Shown here one piece after another: positions 9,440-18,412 of a stretch of 64,000 bases of DNA (its first letter is position 1; every line of letters begins with the position of its first letter). A program made the position numbers and the translations under genes. The notes beneath the pieces were generated by a model. The model searched no databases. It was not told the DNA's origin and worked only from the letters and a program-made list of their open reading frames with translations. Origin of the DNA: JALNZU01 sp964463695 (GTDB taxonomy: Bacteria > Bacteroidota > Bacteroidia > Bacteroidales > F082). The stretch covers positions 34,218-98,217 of the forward strand of contig CAYXCZ010000015.1 of assembly GCA_964463695.1 (NCBI GenBank). The letters are read 5' to 3'.

Positions 9440-12400
9440 ATGAAAACAAAAAGCAAAAAAGATATTTCAGAAGATCACTTTATTGAAGAACTGAACCTTA
9501 AGCAAGAAAAAAGAACAGTGAATTTGGTAAGTGGTAAAGTGATTTTTGTTTCTGTATTTATGCTGATAATCAATATTATAAATGAGAATTTATTGCTCTC
9601 TTTAATTTCTTCAAGTTATATAATTATTGGGTTAGTTGCACTTCTCTATTATAATAAAGCCAGAAATTTTGATCATTGGACCACTTTTTTCCTTGTATTT
9701 ACTTTGCTTGTTATGGTCATGCTATTTTATAATGGTGGAACCAAAGGAGCCGGAATTTTGTGGGTTTTCTTTTTCCCTTCACTTGCTTTTCATTATAAAC
9801 CTTATCGTCAGGCAGTTATTTATTCATCAATATTATTTGTAACCCTACTTTTTTTGTTTGTTGTATCTCCTGCTCATTTCTACCCCTCTCATTACGATCC
9901 GCTTTTCATGACAATTTATTTGCTCATCTTCGTTGGTATTGTTGGATTTCTTTTTGCCGAAAGCAAGCGCCGCGAAATAAACAACAAGCTATTAAAGGAA
10001 AGTAAGGATCGGTTTTATACCCTGTTTAACCATCTTTCGATGGGTGTTGCTTTGATCGATTCAAACATGCATGTAATCGAGGCTAATCAAACTTTACGTA
10101 AATGGTATCCGAAGTTGCAAAAAAATGAAGGTGCATTGTGTTATGAATGTATGGGTGATACTCCTAAAACTGAAGTTTGCTCTGATTGTCAGGTGCATAA
10201 AGCAATGGCAGACGGGAAGGTTCATACGATTGAAAAAAACAGAATGCTTGGAAATAAAAATGGTTTCGTCAGGATTACAGCCAGTCCAATTTTTAATGAA
10301 CAACGGAAAATAGTAGCTGTAATTGAAACAATTGAAGATGTTTCTGATCATGAAACCATAAAACAAGCCCTTCGAAGTAGTGACAAAATTTTCAGTCAGG
10401 CACTTGATATGCTTTTTATTCTTGGATTTGATGGACATTTTAAAACCTTGAACCCTTCGTGGGAACGCTTGTTAGGTTGGTCGAAACATGATTTAATGAC
10501 GCGTGCTTTTTTTGACCATGTTCATCCCGAGGATAAGGAACTTACTCGAAATATCCTTCAAATTCATAAAGAAGGTCAGGCTGATTTAGCTTTTGAAAAT
10601 CGTTTTTTATGTAAAGATGGATCAGTAAAATGGCTCTCATGGAAATCACTGTCCGACCAAAAAGATCAAATTATTTATGGGGTTGTCAGAGATATCACTG
10701 AAGAAAAAAATGCTGCTATTCGTTTGAAAAAGAGTGAACAACGCCTAAATGATCTCATTTCAAACCTGCCTGGATTTGTATATAATTGCGCAAATGATCC
10801 TTTATGGACAGTAGATTTTATTAGTGACAATTGTGAAGAATTGACCGGATATTCTCCATCCGACCTGATTCATAACAAAACAATTGCATTTGGTGATTTG
10901 ATACATCCGGATGACCGTAAAAATGTTTGGGATATCTGGCAGAAAGCTCTTGAATCTAACACATTTTTTGAGGGTGAGTATCGTATCAATCATGCTGATG
11001 GTAGTGTGAGATGGTTTTTCGAGCGGGGAAAAGGTATTTACGATGAAACAGGACAATTATTGTATCTGCAAGGGTTTATATCGGAAATCACTGCATCAAA
11101 AGCAGCTGAAATTGCATTACGTGAAAGCGAATTGAAATTCAGGATTTTATCCAAATCCGCTTCAGCCGGTATTTACATGTACCGTAACGATCATTTTATA
11201 ATGGCAAACCCGGCTGTAACGCTTATTACAGGTTATGAAGAAGAGGATTTGTTATCAAAATCGCTTGAAGATGTCGTACATCCTGATAACGTTGAGAAAG
11301 TAAAGGCAGTCAACAAGGCCAGGCTTGCTAATGAAGACATAACCAACCGCTATGAGTTAAGGATTCTAAAGGCAGATGGGAGTACCATCTGGATTGACCA
11401 TTCAGCTGATATTGTGATGGTAGATCAGCAGCCAACTGTAATTGGAACCTTTTTTGATATAACAGAAATGAGGCTGGCATCTGAAGCCTTACGCCGAAGC
11501 GATGAGCGGTATCGCCTCATAACCGGCAACACCTCCGACGTAATTTGGATTTTGAACCTCAACAAGGAAAAGTTCACTTATATAAGTCCATCAATTTTTC
11601 AACTTAGAGGTTATACCCCGGAAGAAGCACTTTTAGAGTCACTTGAAGAAGCCTTGACTCCGCAATCAGCTGTTTTTGTAAAGGCACAACTGGAAGATAA
11701 ATTGAAAGAATTTTTGCTCACAAATGATAGCAAAGCCAGTCAGCAGATTACTGAAATTCAGCAACCTTGTAAAGATGGCAGAATTATCACTGTTGAAGTA
11801 GCAACCCATATACAAATCAATAAATCTGGTGATTTGGAAATTATTGGAGTGAGCCGAAATATTGATGACCGTAAGCGCATGGAGGCTGAGATATCATTTA
11901 ATGCCTCTTTTCAAAAGCTTATCGCTGATATTTCAAAAAGTTTTATCCAAATGGATTCAACGAAAATCGATCAGGTAATGATTGAAGCATTACAGAAATG
12001 TGGCCGGTTTTTAAATGTTGATCGTACTTTTATGTTTCATTTTTCCAGCGATTTAAAAGGTATGACAAATTCCCATGAGTGGTGTGCCGAAAATGTGGAA
12101 TCATTTAAGGATAGCCTTCAGGATATACAACTTGATTCGTTCAAATCACTCTCGAAAATCGTTCACGAGCGCCGACAGTTTTATCTGCATGATATCGCTG
12201 ATATTTCTGAGAATAGCTCCGAAGAAAAAACGCTTTTTAAACTTCGTAAAACGAAATCACTACTTGTAATGCCACTAATGAAAGATAACGTATTACTTGG
12301 TTATCTTGGCTTTGAAACTGTTTTTGAACATAAAAAGATCGAGCCTAATCAGTTGGATTTGTTGCAAGTTCTGGCAAATATCTTCTCCGATGTTTGGATG

Positions 12401-13159
12401 AAACTAAGACTTGACGCGATTTTAAATGATTATACAACTAAGTTAGCAGTAAGCAACGAAACCAAAGACCGGCTGTTTTCAATAATTGCTCACGATTTAC
12501 GAAGTCCGTTCACCTCATTTATTGGCTTATCAGAGTTAATGGCTGAAGATGAAGTATTTGATACAATGGAAGAAATGCGACAACATGCAGCACAATTACA
12601 TTTGTTGGCACTTTCCACCTACGATCTGCTCGATAACCTACTGCAATGGTCACGTTTGCAGGGTGGTGAAATTGTCCCTGTTGTTCAAACGAATCAGGTA
12701 CATGAATTTATCAACAAAATGGTTGCCGTTTTATTGCCACAAATTGAACAAAAATACCTTCGGTTTTTCAATCAGGTCCCTATCGGTTTAGTTGCGTCCT
12801 TTGATCCAAATATGATCGAGATTGTTGTTCGAAATCTACTCAGTAATGCCATGAAGTTTACGCATTCCGGCGGCAAAATTTGGATTGAAGCCGAAATAGG
12901 AAAAGATGGCAATTTCATTTTAAGGGTCTTGGATTCTGGTATAGGAATTCCTTCAGCTATTGTGAATGAGTTATTCTCAGCAAGCAATCAAAAGGGGAGG
13001 ATTGGCCTACATGGTGAGCGCAGCTCTGGCCTTGGATTGATGCTTTGTAAAGAGTTTGTTGAAAAACACCATGGAACTATTTCAGTTGAAAGTGTTGAAA
13101 ACAAAGGGAGTACATTCATAATTCAACTACCTCAAAAGAATGATACATCACTAAACTAG
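9440..13159 (+). CDS. Membrane-bound multi-PAS/GAF sensor histidine kinase with Cys-rich PAS
   Basis: 1239 aa, starting 28 bases after the previous gene, so probably cotranscribed. Residues ~25-175 hold several hydrophobic helices (a membrane sensor region of about five or six segments). Five PAS domains follow. The first contains a Cys cluster, C-x2-C-x9-C-x2-C, from about residue 234, which could bind a metal or an Fe-S centre or act as a thiol switch. A GAF domain (~815-985) has the DR-x-FMF and HEWC signature. The DHp His is about residue 1018 (IIAHDLRSP) and the HATPase_c domain has G1 DSGIGIP and G2 SSGLGLM. There is no receiver. The catalytic core is closely similar in pattern to the kinases ending at 627 and 5659. 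The signal sensed is unknown. Confidence 0.94.
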   Translation: MKTKSKKDISEDHFIEELNLKQEKRTVNLVSGKVIFVSVFMLIINIINENLLLSLISSSYIIIGLVALLYYNKARNFDHWTTFFLVFTLLVMVMLFYNGGTKGAGILWVFFFPSLAFHYKPYRQAVIYSSILFVTLLFLFVVSPAHFYPSHYDPLFMTIYLLIFVGIVGFLFAESKRREINNKLLKESKDRFYTLFNHLSMGVALIDSNMHVIEANQTLRKWYPKLQKNEGALCYECMGDTPKTEVCSDCQVHKAMADGKVHTIEKNRMLGNKNGFVRITASPIFNEQRKIVAVIETIEDVSDHETIKQALRSSDKIFSQALDMLFILGFDGHFKTLNPSWERLLGWSKHDLMTRAFFDHVHPEDKELTRNILQIHKEGQADLAFENRFLCKDGSVKWLSWKSLSDQKDQIIYGVVRDITEEKNAAIRLKKSEQRLNDLISNLPGFVYNCANDPLWTVDFISDNCEELTGYSPSDLIHNKTIAFGDLIHPDDRKNVWDIWQKALESNTFFEGEYRINHADGSVRWFFERGKGIYDETGQLLYLQGFISEITASKAAEIALRESELKFRILSKSASAGIYMYRNDHFIMANPAVTLITGYEEEDLLSKSLEDVVHPDNVEKVKAVNKARLANEDITNRYELRILKADGSTIWIDHSADIVMVDQQPTVIGTFFDITEMRLASEALRRSDERYRLITGNTSDVIWILNLNKEKFTYISPSIFQLRGYTPEEALLESLEEALTPQSAVFVKAQLEDKLKEFLLTNDSKASQQITEIQQPCKDGRIITVEVATHIQINKSGDLEIIGVSRNIDDRKRMEAEISFNASFQKLIADISKSFIQMDSTKIDQVMIEALQKCGRFLNVDRTFMFHFSSDLKGMTNSHEWCAENVESFKDSLQDIQLDSFKSLSKIVHERRQFYLHDIADISENSSEEKTLFKLRKTKSLLVMPLMKDNVLLGYLGFETVFEHKKIEPNQLDLLQVLANIFSDVWMKLRLDAILNDYTTKLAVSNETKDRLFSIIAHDLRSPFTSFIGLSELMAEDEVFDTMEEMRQHAAQLHLLALSTYDLLDNLLQWSRLQGGEIVPVVQTNQVHEFINKMVAVLLPQIEQKYLRFFNQVPIGLVASFDPNMIEIVVRNLLSNAMKFTHSGGKIWIEAEIGKDGNFILRVLDSGIGIPSAIVNELFSASNQKGRIGLHGERSSGLGLMLCKEFVEKHHGTISVESVENKGSTFIIQLPQKNDTSLN

Positions 13160-13402
13160 TCTGTTAATTAAAAAGATTGTTTAATGATGATATTGTGTGA
13201 GATATTTGAGATAAAAGAAAGCTAAACCTGACAGAATTAAAAATTCAATGGAGTTTTATCTTTCATAGTTCCAGTTAGTTTAGTATTTTGAAATAGTGCA
13301 AATATGACAGATTCTTAGTAGAAGATTTTTTTAAAAGTGATTTTTATGTCTTGATTTTTATGAAAAAATTACGTTTTGCTGGAAAATGTTGCTTTTTTAC
13401 AT

Positions 13403-13410
13403 TACTTTTG
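13403..13410 (+). promoter_or_regulatory. Possible Bacteroidota -7 element before the 7TM kinase
   Basis: TACTTTTG matches TAnnTTTG and lies 19 bases before the ATG at 13430. A TTTG at 13375-13378 could be the -33 element but the spacing (24) is long. It suggests this kinase has its own promoter, separate from the upstream signalling genes. Confidence 0.4.
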
Positions 13411-13429
13411 CTTTACATAGGATAATATT

Positions 13430-15220
13430 ATGCTACTGTTTGTAATGACATTAAAACCAAATGCTTTGGCTCTCTCGCTGTTGATTCCTGTAATTGTATC
13501 TGCCATTCTTGCAATTGAAGCGTGGAGACCGCGATATGCCCCAAGAGGTAAAGTTTTTGCTTTGCTTATGTTTGCAATTGGTTTATGGTCAGCGGCATAT
13601 GCGCTTGAACTTGCAAGTGTTTCGCGCGAAGCAATGCTTTTCTGGCTGAAAGTTGAGTATCTGGCTATCCCTTATATTTCTGTCCTTATGCTGTTGGTAA
13701 TACTTCAGTTCTCAGGTTTGAACACCTTTATTAGTAGCCGACACATAGGTTTTTTGCTTATCATTCCTGTTCTAACTATGTTTTTGAGCATCACGCATGA
13801 GTACCATTCACTGTATTATAAAGATGTAACTGTAAATACATCAGGTAATTTTCCTTTGCTGCAATTGTCTCTTGGTCCATGGTATTATGTTCATGTAATC
13901 TATTCCTACGTAATCATTCTGTATTCTGTGGCTGTTTTGTCGAAGAAACTCTATTATCAAAGGTCACTTTTCAGAAATCAATTAATATTTATGTTAATCG
14001 CTGTTATCATTCCCCTGGCTACTTTTACAGTGTATTTTGCTGGTTTGATGCCTGTGAAAAATATTGATCCAACTCCTTTTGCATTTGCTGCTTCCGGTTT
14101 AGCTATGTCAGTAAGTATTCTTAAATTCAGGATGCTCGACTTGATGCCAATTGCCCGCGAGCATGTTTTCCGAAGCATGGGTGATGGTTTAGTGATCCTG
14201 GATAAAAAAAGCCGTTTGGTTGATTGCAATCCAATGACAATCAATGTATTTGGTTGGAATAAAATACCTTACGGAACCTCATCAGATCAACTTTGGCATA
14301 ATTATCCTAAGGTCATTGAATTATTATCTGTTTACGGCTCTGAAATAAGGGAATTTAGTACCGTAATTAATGGTAAAGAACATGTCTATTTGGGCTCAGC
14401 TTCCGATATAAAAAATCACAAAAAGGATGTCGTAGGTAAGTTGATCGTGATTCATGATATAACTCAGAGGCATGTTTTACAGGAAACCATTAGAAAAAGT
14501 GAAGAAAAACTCCGGCTACTTAATGCTGAAAAAGATAAACTTTTTTCAATTATAGCACATGACCTTCGTGGTCCAATTGGCGCTTTTTCAAAACTAACAG
14601 AAATGTTTCTTACTGAGAATGATCTCACTGCCGGTGAAATGAAAACCATTGCTACTGATATGAACCACTCTGCTCAGTCGTTGCAGGGTTTATTGGAAAA
14701 CTTGCTCCAATGGTCACGAATGCAGCGTGACGACGTAACCATAAAAAAGCAATATTTATATGTAAAACCATTGGTAGATAAATCCCTGGACTTGCTTCGG
14801 GAGCCTGTCTTAAGCAAATCCCTTTTCATAAAAAATATGGTTCCGGTTAATCTAATGGTTTATGCTGATGAAAACATGCTCCAAACAGTGCTTCGTAACT
14901 TGTTGTCGAATGCTATAAAATTTACTCCAAAAGGCGGAAATATTATCATTCAATCTAAAGAAACTGATGGAAATGCCAACATCAAAGTGCGTGATACTGG
15001 TATAGGAATTCCTGCTGAAATGATCGCTCAGCTTTATAATTTTGAACAAAAAACCGGTCGACAAGGTACTGAGGGCGAACCAAGTACAGGTCTTGGGCTA
15101 ATTCTTTGCAAAGATTTTATTGAGAAAAATGGCGGTATCCTTGAAGTCGAAAGCGAAGAAGGTAAGGGTTCTACTTTTAGTTTTACTGTGCCTTTGCATA
15201 ATGCTGTTGTTGTTAGCTAA
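13430..15220 (+). CDS. 7TM-type sensor histidine kinase
   Basis: 596 aa. The N-terminal ~225 residues contain about seven hydrophobic helices in the arrangement of the 'histidine kinase N-terminal 7TM' family (an EAWRPRYAPRG loop after the first helix, a W-rich second helix, an HEYHSLYY segment in the fourth loop). A single PAS domain (~230-345) is followed by a DHp domain with His377 in IIAHDLRGP and a HATPase_c domain with N box LSNAIKF, G1 DTGIGIP and G2 STGLGLI. The 270-base gap before it and a -7-like element suggest separate transcription. It is convergent with the nucleoside phosphorylase gene (60 bases between stops), with no clear terminator between them. The ligand is unknown. Confidence 0.94.
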   Translation: MLLFVMTLKPNALALSLLIPVIVSAILAIEAWRPRYAPRGKVFALLMFAIGLWSAAYALELASVSREAMLFWLKVEYLAIPYISVLMLLVILQFSGLNTFISSRHIGFLLIIPVLTMFLSITHEYHSLYYKDVTVNTSGNFPLLQLSLGPWYYVHVIYSYVIILYSVAVLSKKLYYQRSLFRNQLIFMLIAVIIPLATFTVYFAGLMPVKNIDPTPFAFAASGLAMSVSILKFRMLDLMPIAREHVFRSMGDGLVILDKKSRLVDCNPMTINVFGWNKIPYGTSSDQLWHNYPKVIELLSVYGSEIREFSTVINGKEHVYLGSASDIKNHKKDVVGKLIVIHDITQRHVLQETIRKSEEKLRLLNAEKDKLFSIIAHDLRGPIGAFSKLTEMFLTENDLTAGEMKTIATDMNHSAQSLQGLLENLLQWSRMQRDDVTIKKQYLYVKPLVDKSLDLLREPVLSKSLFIKNMVPVNLMVYADENMLQTVLRNLLSNAIKFTPKGGNIIIQSKETDGNANIKVRDTGIGIPAEMIAQLYNFEQKTGRQGTEGEPSTGLGLILCKDFIEKNGGILEVESEEGKGSTFSFTVPLHNAVVVS

Positions 15221-15280
15221 TTCTTTTGTAATGACGAATTTTTGCAAACGCTCAACTTTAATTTCACATACTAGTTATTT

Positions 15281-16096
15281 CTAAATATTTTCCATTAATT
15301 TGCTTATCAACAACTTAAGGTTTACACCTCCACGTGCTGCGTGTTTCAAAATGGATGCAATCGATGCTTCTTCCAAATGATCCGGATCACATAAGTCGGT
15401 AATAACAGAAATAGCGACAACCTTAAGTCCCATATGCCTGGCAACAATTACCTCAGGTACAGTTGACATTCCAACTACATCAGCACCGGCCATCTTCAAA
15501 AATCGATACTCTGATCTTGTTTCTAAACTCGGTCCTATCCAGGCCGCATAAACACCTTCGTGAAGTTCAATCCCGGTTTCGGTTGCGATATTTTTAAGTT
15601 TAAGGTTAATACCAGCATCATATGGACGGCTCATATCCGGAAAACGGGGTCCAAGTTCATTAATGTTTTTGCCAACAAGTGGATTTGTTGGAAGAAAGTT
15701 GATATGATCATCGAGCAACATCAACTCACCTGCCTTAAAGTTGGGGTTTAACGCCCCGCAGGCATTAGATGCAATTAATAGATTGATACCTAGTAACTTG
15801 AAAACCCTTATTGGAAAAGTAACCTCATCCATTGAATAACCTTCATAAAAATGGAAACGTCCTTTCATTACAACAACAGGCCGGTTATGAATAGTTCCAA
15901 AGAGCAAACACCCTGCATGCCCTTCTACAGTTGAAGTAACAAAATGAGGAATATTTTCATAAGGAATCTCCTCACTTACCTCCATAATATCAAAGGTGTC
16001 ACCCAATCCTGTACCCAGGATAATCCCCGTAAGAGGAGATATATTGGTTCGACTTCTGATGTAATCTGCAGCCTCGCTTATTTTTTGATAGTTCAT
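15281..16096 (-). CDS. Purine-nucleoside phosphorylase (trimeric type)
   Basis: 271 aa, the normal length for trimeric PNP. It cleaves purine (deoxy)nucleosides with phosphate to the free base and (deoxy)ribose-1-phosphate in purine salvage. Visible family motifs are ILGTGLGD near the N-terminus (phosphate loop), GRFHFYEGY, the SNACGALN segment, GPSLET and VGMSTVPE (base and ribose recognition), and VITDLCDP. An Asn in the base site (TDLC context) is consistent with guanosine/inosine specificity as opposed to the hexameric DeoD family. It is a single gene; no partner genes of the salvage pathway adjoin it. Confidence 0.95.
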   Translation of the reverse strand: MNYQKISEAADYIRSRTNISPLTGIILGTGLGDTFDIMEVSEEIPYENIPHFVTSTVEGHAGCLLFGTIHNRPVVVMKGRFHFYEGYSMDEVTFPIRVFKLLGINLLIASNACGALNPNFKAGELMLLDDHINFLPTNPLVGKNINELGPRFPDMSRPYDAGINLKLKNIATETGIELHEGVYAAWIGPSLETRSEYRFLKMAGADVVGMSTVPEVIVARHMGLKVVAISVITDLCDPDHLEEASIASILKHAARGGVNLKLLISKLMENI

Positions 16097-16413
16097 GTGT
16101 TAATTTTGTTTGATGCGCAAGTTAACAATTCATATAATGCCTTCTACTCATTCTGAAATTTTATTCGAACATGAGGGTAGTACAGATAGGGAATAACGTA
16201 TGATCAAAATCTATTTTTTATAATGGTTGATGCCTGGTTAAAGAAAGTGGTCAAATAATTCAAAGTAAAGTTTTGACTTCAGTAATAATGCCATCCATAA
16301 ACACAGGTGATCATTGCAAGTGCCAGGAATGGCAATGACACTTGGTTTTAAATAATGGAATGTTTAGGAAAAGAATTAACGAAGAACAAACAATGAACTT
16401 ATTGGGATATAAA
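16097..16413. other. Intergenic stretch with an alternative-pairing hairpin
   Basis: 317 bases between the PNP start and the ychF stop. No credible ORF or tRNA is seen. At 16312-16344 there are overlapping inverted repeats: CATTGC pairs with GCAATG, CAAGTG with CACTTG, and a central TGCCA-GGAA-TGGCA hairpin. These pairings are partly exclusive. No T-run follows on either strand, so it is not a classical terminator of ychF, although it could stabilise the 3' end of that message. Confidence 0.4.
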
Positions 16414-17511
16414 TTAAACGTTGAACCTGATGTGTAGAATGTCACCATCACCAATTACATAGTTTTTGCCTTCCACTTTAAATTTTCCGGCGTCTTTTAC
16501 TGCTTGTTCTGTTTTATAGTGAATGAAGTCATCATATTTCATGACTTCAGCTCTGATAAAACCACGTTCAAGATCGGAATGAATGACGCCGGCAGCCTGA
16601 GGTGCTGTCATTCCTTTTTTAATAGTCCACGCCCTCACTTCTTTTGGTCCTGCAGTAAAAAATGACTGAAGATTCAGCAATTTATATGCCGCCATGATAA
16701 GCTTATTAACCCCGGGTTCGCTCAAACCGGCGTCAGAAAGAAAAACCTGACGGTCATCTTCATCTTCCAGTTCAGCTATTTCTGCTTCTAGCTTACCTGC
16801 AATTACAATCACTTCGGTTTCAACACCGGTGAGTGCTTTTTTAACAGCGTCGGCATAAGCATTTCCAGTCGTTGCAGCTTTATCATCAACATTGCAAACG
16901 TATATAACAGGCTTTGCTGTAAGTAGTTGCAGATCCTGAATATATTTTTTATCTTCTTCATCCACCTCAGCGGTTCTGGCATTACCGAAATTTTCCAGAT
17001 GATCCTGGTAAATTTTCAACACATCAAGGGTCTTTTTCGCATCTTTATCACCCAATTTTACCAGTTTTTCGGTACGTTGCATTTTACGCATCACAAGGTC
17101 CAAATCACGCACCTGCAACTCAAGATCAACGATTTCCATATCTCTTACCGGGTCAACAGAGCCCTCAATATGAGGTAGTGAAGGATCATCAAAACACCTT
17201 AAAACATGAATCAAGGCATCCATTTGCTGAATGTCGGCTAAGAACTTATTTCCCACTCCTTCACCCTGACTGGCACCTTTAGCAAGCCCCGGAACATCGA
17301 CTATTTCAACTGTAGCAGGAATAATTTTCACTGATCGGATTAATTTATCTATTTCTGTCAAACGTTGATCAGGCACTTCGACCATGCCAATATTTGATTT
17401 TGTTGCACTGAAAGCAAAACTTGAAGCCTCAGCTTTAGTGTTTGACATACAGTTGAATATGGTAGTTTTTCCAGTGTTGGTGATGCCGATAATGCCACAG
17501 TTTAAGGCCAT
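16414..17511 (-). CDS. ychF: YchF (OLA1-type) redox-regulated ATPase
   Basis: 365 aa, the usual size. It is an Obg-related P-loop protein that prefers ATP and associates with ribosomes. The Walker A is GITNTGKTT (residues 8-16), a variant of the family's GLPNVGKST. The G3 segment is DVPGLAKGASQGEGVGNKFL, and a C-terminal TGS domain (ending GDILHIRFNV) is present. The switch region reads NIGMVEVPD, typical of the family. The Thr in place of Ser in GKT and the ITNT substitution are mild deviations shared, as far as I recall, by many Bacteroidota members. It has its own promoter, divergent from the tRNA-Gln promoter. Confidence 0.96.
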   Translation of the reverse strand: MALNCGIIGITNTGKTTIFNCMSNTKAEASSFAFSATKSNIGMVEVPDQRLTEIDKLIRSVKIIPATVEIVDVPGLAKGASQGEGVGNKFLADIQQMDALIHVLRCFDDPSLPHIEGSVDPVRDMEIVDLELQVRDLDLVMRKMQRTEKLVKLGDKDAKKTLDVLKIYQDHLENFGNARTAEVDEEDKKYIQDLQLLTAKPVIYVCNVDDKAATTGNAYADAVKKALTGVETEVIVIAGKLEAEIAELEDEDDRQVFLSDAGLSEPGVNKLIMAAYKLLNLQSFFTAGPKEVRAWTIKKGMTAPQAAGVIHSDLERGFIRAEVMKYDDFIHYKTEQAVKDAGKFKVEGKNYVIGDGDILHIRFNV

Positions 17512-17545
17512 AATAAAATGATTTGATTAAGAGATTTGAGGGGTG

Positions 17546-17575
17546 CAAAGTTAAGGATTTTGACGCTGTGTCAAA
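17546..17575 (-). promoter_or_regulatory. Promoter of ychF
   Basis: Read on the minus strand: TTTG at 17575-17572, an 18-base spacer, then TAACTTTG at 17553-17546, matching the Bacteroidota -33/-7 consensus. It lies 34 bases before the ychF start. Confidence 0.7.
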
Positions 17576-17593
17576 AAAATAAATAAAAGAGAC

Positions 17594-17624
17594 TTGCAAG
17601 CTATATAATTCTTTTCTATTTTTG
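17594..17624 (+). promoter_or_regulatory. Promoter of tRNA-Gln
   Basis: TTG at 17594-17596, a 20-base spacer, then TATTTTTG at 17617-17624. This is close to the ideal Bacteroidota promoter and sits 25 bases before the mature tRNA 5' end. Confidence 0.75.
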
Positions 17625-17649
17625 CAGCCCGTTTCAACAATTGAAACAT

Positions 17650-17720
17650 TGTCCAATGGTGTAATGGTAGCACTGCAGATTTTGGTTCTGCCTGTCTAGG
17701 TTCGAATCCTGGTTGGACAA
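17650..17720 (+). tRNA. tRNA-Gln (anticodon TTG)
   Basis: A complete cloverleaf can be folded. Acceptor stem TGTCCAA/TTGGACA has 7 pairs. The D arm carries the AATGGTAGC pattern. The anticodon stem is GCAGA/TCTGC with loop TTTTGGT, giving anticodon TTG. The T arm is CTAGG-TTCGAAT-CCTGG. The discriminator base is A, and CCA is not encoded (ACAG follows), so it must be added after transcription. A promoter and a terminator flank it, so it is a single-gene transcription unit. Confidence 0.96.
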
Positions 17721-17722
17721 CA

Positions 17723-17759
17723 GCAAAACCTGATACTCAAGGGTAGCAGGTTTTTTTTG
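17723..17759 (+). terminator. Rho-independent terminator after tRNA-Gln
   Basis: AAAACCTG (17725-17732) pairs with CAGGTTTT (17747-17754) across a 14-base loop and runs into a stretch of eight T. It immediately follows the tRNA. Confidence 0.8.
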
Positions 17760-17850
17760 TTTGCTTCGGTTAATGAAGAATTTTTTAAAGTGATTTGTAA
17801 TCATTTCAAAAGATTTGACATAGAATACCTTTTATTCTGGCAAAATTTTG

Positions 17851-17858
17851 TATTTTTG
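17851..17858 (+). promoter_or_regulatory. -7 element of the rimP-nusA-infB operon
   Basis: TATTTTTG matches TAnnTTTG. No TTG stands at the expected -33 distance. It predicts a start near 17865 and a leader of about 64 bases containing the hairpin at 17889-17912. Confidence 0.5.
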
Positions 17859-17888
17859 CAAAGTTTTTGCGGGGAGATAACGAATTTT

Positions 17889-17912
17889 GGGGGGCAAAAG
17901 TCCCCTTTTTTT
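17889..17912 (+). promoter_or_regulatory. Terminator-like hairpin in the rimP leader (possible attenuator)
   Basis: A six-G run (17889-17894), loop CAAAAG and TCCCCT (17901-17906) give a compact stem of four G-C pairs flanked by G-U wobbles, followed by six more T (T-run 17906-17912). It has the form of an intrinsic terminator but lies between the presumed promoter and the rimP ATG at 17929, so it could act as an attenuator of the operon that encodes NusA. Confidence 0.5.
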
Positions 17913-17928
17913 GTATAAAACAGTAATT

Positions 17929-18393
17929 ATGCTCAGTAAAGAGTTACTTAAGGAGTGGGTAAATGAGGTGTTGGAAAACACTGACCGGTTTTTAGTTGAT
18001 ATCGCTATCAAAAATGACGATTTAATTTTGGTTTTTCTGGATTCAGACACCTCTTTAAATATTGATCATTGTGTGGAAGTGAGTCGTCATATCGAAAGCA
18101 AGCTGAATCGCGATGAGGAAGATTATGAGCTACGCGTCTCATCTTCAGGATTGGATCATCCGTTGTCATTGCCCAGACAATATGTAAAGAATATTGGAAG
18201 AAGTATCCGTCTTGAGTTAAATGACGGTAGCAGTCACCTTGGAAAAATCATTAGTGCTGATGATCAAAAGGTTACGATAGAAGAAATAATCGAAAAAAAG
18301 CGTAACAAAATTAAACAGCAAGAAACAGCAGGCGAACTTACCGTCGCCTATAGTGATATTAAAGAGGGTTGGCCCGTAATCAGTTTCAATTAA
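17929..18393 (+). CDS. rimP: Ribosome maturation factor RimP
   Basis: 154 aa from the ATG at 17929; an in-frame TTG at 17887 falls inside the leader hairpin and is rejected. RimP assists maturation of the 30S subunit. The N-terminal domain contains the characteristic RVSSSGLDHPL segment (family form VSSPGLDRPL), and the C-terminal Sm-like half has IGRSIRLEL and ends with SDIKEGWPVISF. It is followed 19 bases later by nusA, the standard rimP-nusA-infB order. Confidence 0.95.
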   Translation: MLSKELLKEWVNEVLENTDRFLVDIAIKNDDLILVFLDSDTSLNIDHCVEVSRHIESKLNRDEEDYELRVSSSGLDHPLSLPRQYVKNIGRSIRLELNDGSSHLGKIISADDQKVTIEEIIEKKRNKIKQQETAGELTVAYSDIKEGWPVISFN

Positions 18394-18412
18394 TCAACAC
18401 ATTATATTCCAA

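Noticed and set aside
17887..17928. Upstream TTG start for rimP
   Set aside because: It falls in the leader hairpin and adds residues with no family match.
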